DNA of 7,854 nt from an uncultured Lachnospiraceae bacterium. Lineage in GTDB: Bacteria > Bacillota > Clostridia > Lachnospirales > Lachnospiraceae. The stretch's first letter is position 1, and each line of letters starts with the position of its first letter. The position numbers and the translations under genes are program-made. Positions 1 to 4,921 of this stretch are shown piece after piece. The stretch spans positions 1-7,854 of the forward strand of contig CADCOU010000235.1 in NCBI GenBank assembly GCA_902803155.1, read 5' to 3'. The notes under the pieces were generated by a model. That model ran no database searches. It was not told the DNA's origin and worked only from the letters and a program-made list of their open reading frames with translations.

Positions 1-128
1 ACCCCTTCTTTTCTCTCTGTCTGCCCGACCTTGAGCCGGATCAGAAACGGGATCAGGACCGGACAGATCACGGCTGTGATCGCGAATGAGAGCAGTACCG
101 CTGCAATAGTATCAAAAGATATGATCAT
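1..128 (-). CDS. mraY: MraY, phospho-N-acetylmuramoyl-pentapeptide transferase, N-terminal fragment (runs off the left edge)
   Basis: MraY is the integral membrane enzyme that transfers phospho-MurNAc-pentapeptide from the UDP precursor to undecaprenyl phosphate, making lipid I at the inner face of the membrane. Only the first 42 codons are inside the window. The translation begins MIISFDTIAAVLLS, gives one hydrophobic helix (about residues 8-30), and continues with GQTERKEG at residues 35-42. That matches the conserved MraY motif of the form GQ-x-x-R-x-EG, which follows the first transmembrane segment. The ATG at 128-126 is preceded by a strong Shine-Dalgarno sequence (GGAGG, 5 nt spacer). 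It starts 17 nt after the stop of the upstream penicillin-binding protein gene, the standard dcw order. The identification comes from a short piece plus context, but both agree. Confidence 0.9.
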   Translation of the reverse strand, partial: MIISFDTIAAVLLSFAITAVICPVLIPFLIRLKVGQTERKEG

Positions 129-145
129 GAAATCCTCCGTTCAGG

Positions 146-2425
146 TTATTCTTCTTCCTTTTCCTCATTGACTCCGGCGCCTTCCCAGACGGAAGATTCC
201 TCGCCGCCTTCAACTTCCTCAGGCGGAGCGGCGATATCCGGATTCTCCGCGACCTGCGTCGATGTATCGAAGAATACCGTCGTATCGACTTCGATCTGAT
301 TGCCGTAGCCGTCCGTGACGATGCCTGCCTGCAGATCCGCAATGCACCCTTCGATCGGTTCACCGGAAGAATCCACAACGGTACCGTCCTGCTTGATGTA
401 TGCATTGTTGTACAGGTTGCCGTATGAGTCAAAACACTGGAAGTATGCGCTTTTCACATTACTTTCCACGGTCTCGTCCCTGGAGATCCCCAGGTACCGC
501 AGCACATCATCCGTTACCGGTTCTGTCGGGTACAGACCGAGATACGGGAACAGATCTGTCGCAATCTGGCGGAACAGAACCTGCGGGTAACTGGAGTCAG
601 CCTGCTCGGCAACGTTCGGCTCGTCGATGACGACGTACATGACAACCTGCGGATCATCGATCGGAGCCGCCCCGATGAAGGAAACGACATAATGCCCCTT
701 CCAGCGGGTTCCGTCAGACGGATCGATCTTCTCAGCCGTTCCGGTCTTGCCTCCGGTCAGATATCCGGGAACCTGTGACTTCCGTCCGGTACCTTCCTTG
801 ACCGCAGTCTTGAGATATCTCCTGAGCAGCTTGGATACAGATGTGGAAACCGGCTGCCGCAGCAGCAGAGGCTCGATCGTCTCGACCGACGTTCCGTCTG
901 CACTCAGGATCTGGCCGACCACATGCGGCTGATAATAATACCCGCCGTTCACGACCGCAGCAAATGCCGCAGCCTCCTGGATCATATTGATTGTGAAACC
1001 CTGTCCGAATGTACAGGTTGCCAGCTCGACCTCATGCATCGTATCGCGGTTGTACACGACACCGGAGTTCTCATTGGGCAGGTCGATTCCGGTCGGATTG
1101 CCGAAGCCGAATGCCTGCTGGTAATTGATGAAATTGGTGATGCCCATCTCCATGCCGACTGTCATAAGAACGACGTTGCAGGAATTGACGATACCGTATT
1201 CCAGCGTCTCTCCGCCATGTCCGTATATGTTGTCGCATTTGATGGTCGTATCGGTAATGAACAGGGAGCCGTTGCATACGAAGTTATCCCCGTCATGGAC
1301 AGACCCTGTTTCCAGCGCGGAAGCGACCGTGATGGGTTTAAACACGGACCCCGGCTCATAACCTTCCGATACGCAGAAATTCTCCCATTTCGTATTCAGC
1401 TCGTTGACGTAAGTCTTGTCGTCCATGGCCTTGATCTGCGCTCCGGAATAACCTTCCGTCGTCAGATCAAACGGATCATTGAGATCGTATTCACGGTTTG
1501 TGGCCATGCCCAGGATCTCACCCGTATTGGGATCAAGCACTACAACTCCGACGTTCCTCGCGCCTCTCCCGTTGTGAGCCTCATCACCATATGTTTTGTT
1601 GAATGCCTCTATCTTCTCCTGCAGGATCTCCTGGACATTCATATCCAGTGTCAGCCGCAGCGTTTTCCCGTGTTCCGGAGCGATCGTGGTCCGCTCGAAT
1701 TCCGAATTCTCATTGAGATATCCGAATGTCCGCCCGTCCGTTCCGTTCAGGATGCTGTTGTAATAGTTCTCAACCCCGGTCGTTCCCACATTGACCGCAT
1801 TGGAGAAGCCCACCACCTTGCTTGCCAGGTTATTATAGGGATAGGACCGGAGATACCGCTCCTCAAACCATACGCCCTGTATATTGGCACGCTCACCGAG
1901 CAGCGCATAGTAAGCTTCCCTTCCGAGAGAATCCTCCTTCAGGTCAGCGCCGCTCCGGAAATCCTCAAATTCTTTTTTCAGATCCGAAGTGACATTCTTC
2001 TTAATCACCTGGTAGCGGGAATCTCTGGTTTTCTCGTCCGCGATCACATCACGGACCGTCGCCGCCTCGATCCCGAAGATATCGGAGACCGCATCGATGG
2101 TTGGCTCGATATAATCCTCGTCCTCATTGATGGCATAGCAGTCCAGTACAACATTATAGAACCGGTCGCTCTTCGCCAGCACGATACCGTTCTTGTCCTG
2201 GATCTCACCCCGGCGCGCGGGAATGGAACGTGAATCATAAGACTGCTGTGACAGAACCTTCTTCGCGTATTTATTGCCTTTGGTAGCAGAGATCGTCGAG
2301 ATCCTCAGCAAAAGAACAACCAGTAATAACAAAACAAATGCAAAAAAAACCAGCAGCTTTTTTTGCATCGTCTTGGTAAATCTTCTCTCTTTTTTTTCTT
2401 TATTCTGTGCGTTCATCCGGGTCAA
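146..2425 (-). CDS. ftsI: Class B penicillin-binding protein, FtsI/SpoVD-type peptidoglycan D,D-transpeptidase
   Basis: This is a 759-residue septal peptidoglycan transpeptidase, anchored in the membrane with its catalytic domain outside. A basic, Lys-rich cytoplasmic N-terminus is followed by one transmembrane helix (about residues 22-42). The dimerisation/pedestal region includes RRGEIQDKNG (71-80) and the conserved GxxGVE-type motif around 214-219. The transpeptidase motifs are all present: SVFK with nucleophile Ser360, SCN at 415-417 and KTG at 560-562. After about residue 640 comes a C-terminal extension with YGN/DGT-type turns and two Cys (664, 694), ending in a very acidic tail. I see no PASTA domain, which SpoVD/PBP2x proteins often have. 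The chosen start is TTG at 2425, because AGAGGG lies 7 nt upstream; the ATG three codons later (2416) would sit 16 nt from it. The gene begins 12 nt after the ftsL-like stop. FtsI (vegetative) versus SpoVD (sporulation) cannot be settled from sequence alone; the position next to mraY fits either. Confidence 0.93.
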   Translation of the reverse strand: MTRMNAQNKEKKERRFTKTMQKKLLVFFAFVLLLLVVLLLRISTISATKGNKYAKKVLSQQSYDSRSIPARRGEIQDKNGIVLAKSDRFYNVVLDCYAINEDEDYIEPTIDAVSDIFGIEAATVRDVIADEKTRDSRYQVIKKNVTSDLKKEFEDFRSGADLKEDSLGREAYYALLGERANIQGVWFEERYLRSYPYNNLASKVVGFSNAVNVGTTGVENYYNSILNGTDGRTFGYLNENSEFERTTIAPEHGKTLRLTLDMNVQEILQEKIEAFNKTYGDEAHNGRGARNVGVVVLDPNTGEILGMATNREYDLNDPFDLTTEGYSGAQIKAMDDKTYVNELNTKWENFCVSEGYEPGSVFKPITVASALETGSVHDGDNFVCNGSLFITDTTIKCDNIYGHGGETLEYGIVNSCNVVLMTVGMEMGITNFINYQQAFGFGNPTGIDLPNENSGVVYNRDTMHEVELATCTFGQGFTINMIQEAAAFAAVVNGGYYYQPHVVGQILSADGTSVETIEPLLLRQPVSTSVSKLLRRYLKTAVKEGTGRKSQVPGYLTGGKTGTAEKIDPSDGTRWKGHYVVSFIGAAPIDDPQVVMYVVIDEPNVAEQADSSYPQVLFRQIATDLFPYLGLYPTEPVTDDVLRYLGISRDETVESNVKSAYFQCFDSYGNLYNNAYIKQDGTVVDSSGEPIEGCIADLQAGIVTDGYGNQIEVDTTVFFDTSTQVAENPDIAAPPEEVEGGEESSVWEGAGVNEEKEEE

Positions 2426-2437
2426 TCCCGTACCCTC

Positions 2438-2917
2438 TCAATCCGGAATCTCCTCGTACTGCTTTACATAGTCACTGGAAACAGCATCGTATGAAACGAT
2501 CTGTGTCTGTGCAGGATAGGTCATGCCCAGCTGCTCGGTCGCAACTTCCCTCACCTGCTCCAGGTCTACTCCCGAAATGATCTCGTTATAGACGATGTCA
2601 TTTTCGATCTGGAGATTCTTCAACTGGCTCTGCAGGCTGACCGTGCGCTTCTGGAGCTGCGTCGAGGTCGCCTGAAGCTTTAAATAAAAGATGCAGATCA
2701 TAACGACAGAAACCGCCGCAACGGTCAGGAACAGCACATAGCGCAGATTCATGGAGAGCGCGCGTCTGCGGTTCTGTTCTACCTGCGTACGGCGCAGTTC
2801 CCTCTCCCGGATCTGAGGCGATGCAGCCTGAACCCGGACGGTGTTGCCGTCAACTACCTCGGTAGTATAACGCACCTGCCGCGTACTTTCAATCTGTACC
2901 CTCTTAGTCTGAGCCAT
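2438..2917 (-). CDS. ftsL: FtsL/DivIC-like septum formation initiator protein
   Basis: This is a 159-residue single-pass membrane protein expected to act in the FtsL/DivIC/DivIB divisome subcomplex that activates septal peptidoglycan synthesis. A charged cytoplasmic region of about 57 residues is rich in Arg and Gln. It is followed by one transmembrane helix (about 59-80), then a short extracellular coiled coil (about 82-115; heptad-like LQ-KRTVSLQSQLKNLQIEN). The C-terminus holds an A-x-x-x-LGM-x-YP motif (126-135), typical of FtsL/DivIC. FtsL sequences diverge strongly, so the call rests on topology, size and position between rsmH and the PBP gene. I chose the ATG at 2917, which overlaps the rsmH 3' end by 14 nt (AGAGGG 12 nt upstream, inside rsmH). 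An in-frame GTG at 2959 would add 14 residues but gives an atypical Cys-containing start. Translational coupling to rsmH is likely. Confidence 0.82.
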   Translation of the reverse strand: MAQTKRVQIESTRQVRYTTEVVDGNTVRVQAASPQIRERELRRTQVEQNRRRALSMNLRYVLFLTVAAVSVVMICIFYLKLQATSTQLQKRTVSLQSQLKNLQIENDIVYNEIISGVDLEQVREVATEQLGMTYPAQTQIVSYDAVSSDYVKQYEEIPD

Positions 2918-3866
2918 CCTGATCTGTTTCCCTCTTCTCAAATACTCGCAGCTTTGCACTCTTGGAGCGCGGATTCTGCTCCATCTCTTCCTCGGTAGGG
3001 AGGATCGGTTTTTTCGTAATTACACTGCCCTTTGGTTTCCTTCCGCATACGCATACAGGAAACTCCGGCGGACAGATACACGGATTCTCTGCTCTCCGGA
3101 ACGCATCCTTGACGATGCGGTCCTCCAGCGAATGAAACGTAATGATGCAGAGCCTTCCGCCCGGTTTCAGGAGATCGATCATATCATCCAGAGATTCTCT
3201 CAAAACCCGGAGTTCTCCGTTCACTTCAATCCGGATCGCCTGAAATGTCCTTCTGGCAGGGTGTCTGCCTGTCGCCCTGACTTTTGCGGGGATCGCATCC
3301 TTCACGATCTGTGTCAGCTGACCGGTCGTCTCGATCGGGTGCTTCTCTCTCTCATTCACAATAAACCGGGCGATCCTTCCCGCGAACTTCTCCTCCCCGT
3401 ACTCCCTTATAATACGGGTCAGATCTTCGATGGAGCAGGAGTTTACGACCTCCCTCGCCGTATACTCCTGCCGCTGGTCCATTCTCATGTCCAGCGGTGC
3501 GTCTTCCTCGCGATAAGTAAAACCTCTTTCTGCGTCATCCAGCTGATAGGAAGATACTCCCAGATCCAGCAGGATTCCGTCTGCAGCCGTGATGCCGAGC
3601 ATCATCAGCCTGGTCTTCATATCCGAATAGTTGGACCGGATAATCGTGACCCTTTCTCCAAACTCCCCGAGACGTTTTCCGGCCGCCTCAATCGCCGCAG
3701 CGTCCTGGTCGATCCCGATCAGCCTTCCTCCCTCTGAAAGCTTCTCCGCGATCGCTTCGGAATGTCCGCCTCCGCCAAGTGTCCCGTCGACGTAAATACC
3801 GTCCGGCCGGACCTGCAATGCATCGATGGTCTCCTTCAGGAGGACAGATGTGTGTCTGAATTCCAC
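2904..3866 (-). CDS. rsmH: RsmH (MraW), 16S rRNA C1402 N4-methyltransferase
   Basis: This is a 320-residue SAM-dependent methyltransferase that methylates N4 of C1402 in the 16S rRNA P-site region. Family hallmarks are clear: N-terminal EFRHTSVLL; SAM-binding GTLGGGGH (28-35) and GIDQD (51-55); LDLGVSS (100-106); PLDMRMD (124-130); HPARRTFQAIRIEVN (202-216); TFHSLEDRIVK (243-253); and C-terminal PRSKSAKLRVFE (299-310). A four-Cys cluster (C263, C265, C272, C274), common in Firmicutes members, could be a metal or structural site. The start is GTG at 3866, 5 nt after a near-perfect AGGAGG and directly at the family's usual N-terminus. An upstream in-frame ATG at 3929 adds 21 residues that do not look like the family. 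The stop lies inside the ftsL-like gene (14-nt overlap). A 214-nt gap separates it from mraZ. Confidence 0.96.
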   Translation of the reverse strand: MEFRHTSVLLKETIDALQVRPDGIYVDGTLGGGGHSEAIAEKLSEGGRLIGIDQDAAAIEAAGKRLGEFGERVTIIRSNYSDMKTRLMMLGITAADGILLDLGVSSYQLDDAERGFTYREEDAPLDMRMDQRQEYTAREVVNSCSIEDLTRIIREYGEEKFAGRIARFIVNEREKHPIETTGQLTQIVKDAIPAKVRATGRHPARRTFQAIRIEVNGELRVLRESLDDMIDLLKPGGRLCIITFHSLEDRIVKDAFRRAENPCICPPEFPVCVCGRKPKGSVITKKPILPTEEEMEQNPRSKSAKLRVFEKRETDQDGSD

Positions 3867-4080
3867 ACGCTCCTCCTTTCTCCGCTTCCTGTCTCCACTC
3901 CCCCGGAAACAGGCGGATCCTGTGTCCATACGCCCGGAACCGCTCCCTTCGGTTTCCGGACAATTCCGCCTCAGAACTGCTCCCTACAGCCCCCTGGCTC
4001 TTCTGCCTCCAGCCGCTCCCTACGGCCTGAAACAGTTGCGCCGCCTTCCCGGTTCCCTAATCCGTCCGGCGGCAAACTCC
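3867..4080 (-). other. mraZ-rsmH intergenic spacer
   Basis: These 214 nt separate mraZ and rsmH, unusual in an operon where the other spacings are at most 17 nt. The strand is purine-rich in the direction of transcription. I see no convincing promoter or terminator. It holds four degenerate repeats (listed separately) and, at its downstream end, the AGGAGG ribosome binding site of rsmH (about 3872-3877). An rsmH-frame extension back to an ATG at 3929 is open but unlike the family. I find no supported small gene. Confidence 0.6.
3937..4060 (-). repeat. Four degenerate 36-37-nt tandem repeats between mraZ and rsmH
   Basis: Read on the minus strand, a short core (TTAGGGAAC, GTAGGGAGC, GTAGGGAGC, GAAGGGAGC) occurs four times. 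On the plus strand the corresponding GTTCCC/GCTCCC begins at 4052, 4015, 3979 and 3942, so the spacing is 37, 36 and 37 nt. A second weaker similarity (GGCGG or GGCAG) falls about 15 nt into most units. The rest of each unit has diverged. The unit length is not a multiple of three throughout, so it does not behave as a protein repeat. Its function is unknown; it may be an old tandem duplication or a set of protein or RNA contact sites. Confidence 0.4.
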
Positions 4081-4512
4081 TTAAAGGTCGATATCCAACC
4101 CGTCCAGAGCTTCTATGGACTCGTCGATGTCATCTGCCGACGTCGCGTCGATGTACTTCTCTCTGCTCCAGAGTTCCACTCTCTTCATGGAACCCTCAAC
4201 AACGACATCCTTCTGCATTCCGGCGAACTCCCTCAAATTCTCCGGAATCAGGACTCTTCCCTGTTTGTCCATTTCGCAGAGTGTCGCGCCTGCAGCGAAG
4301 AACCGCACGACTGTCCTGGCTTTCTTATTCGTAAGCGGCAGTTTAGACAGCTTTTCCTCGAAGTCAGCCCATTCATTCATCGGATACGCAAACAGACAGC
4401 CGTCTAATCCCCTCGTAATCATGAATTCCGCACCCAACTGCTCGCGGAACTGCTTCGGGACGATCAGCCTGCCCTTGACATCCAATGTGTTTTTATACGA
4501 ACCGTAAAACAT
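4081..4512 (-). CDS. mraZ: MraZ, transcriptional regulator of the dcw cluster
   Basis: This 143-residue protein has the standard length of MraZ, a DNA-binding protein that forms ring-shaped oligomers and regulates the dcw promoter. It has two SpoVT/AbrB-like halves, each with the family signature: DVKGRLIVPKQFR (11-23) and DKQGRVLIPENLREFAG (82-98). The N-terminus MFYGSYKNTLD is typical and shows that the ATG at 4512 is the start. A GGGGGA stretch lies 12 nt upstream, a somewhat long Shine-Dalgarno spacing. The C-terminal tail after about residue 122 is acidic (DDIDESIEALDGLDID) and probably flexible. It is the first gene of the division/wall operon and lies directly behind a set of GTGG boxes that match its own operator, so it probably controls its own expression together with rsmH, ftsL, pbp and mraY. 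Confidence 0.96.
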   Translation of the reverse strand: MFYGSYKNTLDVKGRLIVPKQFREQLGAEFMITRGLDGCLFAYPMNEWADFEEKLSKLPLTNKKARTVVRFFAAGATLCEMDKQGRVLIPENLREFAGMQKDVVVEGSMKRVELWSREKYIDATSADDIDESIEALDGLDIDL

Positions 4513-4564
4513 TATGCCCGGACTTCCCCCATTGAAGTTGCTTCGTCAGGAAATATGAAATTCA

Positions 4565-4609
4565 CCACATTTCCTCCCTTATGACCCACAACTCACCACT
4601 TTTTGCCAC
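4565..4609 (-). promoter_or_regulatory. MraZ operator: 10-bp-spaced GTGG direct repeats
   Basis: On the minus strand GTGG occurs at plus-strand positions 4606-4609, 4596-4599 and 4586-4589, exactly 10 bp apart. A degenerate AGGG follows in register (4576-4579) and a further GTGG one base out of register (4565-4568). Two of the boxes are preceded by A-rich sequence (ATAAGTGG, AAAAGTGG). Known MraZ operators in other bacteria consist of several TGG-containing repeats at about 10-bp spacing upstream of mraZ, so this is a confident assignment by analogy. The array lies between the predicted -10 element and the mraZ start codon, so MraZ bound here could block transcription initiation. Confidence 0.82.
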
Positions 4610-4619
4610 TTATGGACAT

Positions 4620-4648
4620 ATCTTAACGAATTCTTAGGAAAATCGCAA
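4620..4648 (-). promoter_or_regulatory. Predicted sigma-A promoter of the dcw operon
   Basis: On the minus strand a TTGCGA -35 element (4643-4648) and a TAAGAT -10 element (4620-4625) are separated by exactly 17 nt. Each matches four of six consensus bases. Transcription would start near 4613, immediately before the first GTGG box, leaving a leader of about 100 nt before mraZ. The position between the terminator of the upstream unit and the MraZ boxes makes it the best promoter candidate in the gap, but the matches are only moderate. Confidence 0.5.
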
Positions 4649-4749
4649 GGCAGAACGTCCGTTCGGCCAGCGCCACTTGTGCAAAGTCACCAATCGCCTA
4701 TATAGTCTCCTTGAAAGCATACTGATACAAGATATGGTAATCCGGCGCC

Positions 4750-4788
4750 AAAAAAATACAGCCGGGACGCTTTTCAGCGTCCGGCTGT
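4750..4788 (-). terminator. Intrinsic terminator of the TPR / RelA-SpoT-domain unit
   Basis: Read on the minus strand, a 12-bp GC-rich stem is formed by ACAGCCGGACGC (4777-4788) and GCGTCCCGGCTGT (4758-4770) with one bulged base and the loop TGAAAA. It is followed after a single A by a run of seven T. This is a textbook rho-independent terminator. It lies about 135 nt downstream of the stop of the RelA/SpoT-domain gene and isolates that unit from the dcw operon. On the plus strand the run follows A instead of T, so it is directional. Confidence 0.9.
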
Positions 4789-4921
4789 TCATGAAAGATC
4801 TGCCTATTAAACTTTTGTGTCAAAATCTTTACGTTTTTGTTACAGGCTGCGTCTTGTCACAGCCCCTGTACTGAAGACAGGCGCAGCATATATGCTCGGA
4901 AAAATTACAGGCAGTTCCCGC

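Larger units (their letters stand above)
4513..4921. other. 409-bp intergenic region between the RelA/SpoT-domain gene and mraZ
   Basis: This is the only large gene-free stretch. From right to left it holds several elements. First comes the 3' untranslated region of the RelA/SpoT-domain gene (4789-4921), with a perfect 12-bp palindrome AGCATATATGCT at 4885-4896 and an imperfect hairpin at 4842-4869. Then come the intrinsic terminator (4750-4788), about 100 nt with no supported feature (4649-4749), the predicted promoter, the MraZ boxes and the mraZ ribosome binding region. An isolated AAGTGGC resembling a MraZ box lies at 4672-4678, outside the 10-bp register. I see no convincing small gene here. 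Confidence 0.7.

Noticed and set aside
923..2233. Long plus-strand open frame (436 codons) opposite the PBP gene
   Set aside because: It lies entirely antisense to a gene with all catalytic motifs, its translation resembles no family and has no domain pattern, and no ribosome binding site stands out. It reflects codon bias in the opposite frame.
3867..3929. Longer rsmH start at ATG 3929
   Set aside because: The added 21 residues are low-complexity Arg/Lys/Gly and precede the family's normal N-terminus. The GTG at 3866 has a near-perfect Shine-Dalgarno sequence 5 nt upstream.
3762..4407. Plus-strand open frames spanning mraZ, the spacer and the rsmH start
   Set aside because: Their translations are Pro/Ser/Arg-rich with no recognisable motif, and they run opposite two well-supported genes.
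4634..4690. Possible 18-residue peptide (GTG start, minus strand) upstream of the mraZ promoter
   Set aside because: An AAGGAG lies about 16 nt upstream, too far for good initiation; the frame overlaps the predicted -35 element and has no supporting feature.
4678..4707. Possible plus-strand promoter, TTGTGC with TATAGT at 18 nt
   Set aside because: The -35 element matches only three of six bases and no gene or RNA candidate follows on the plus strand.
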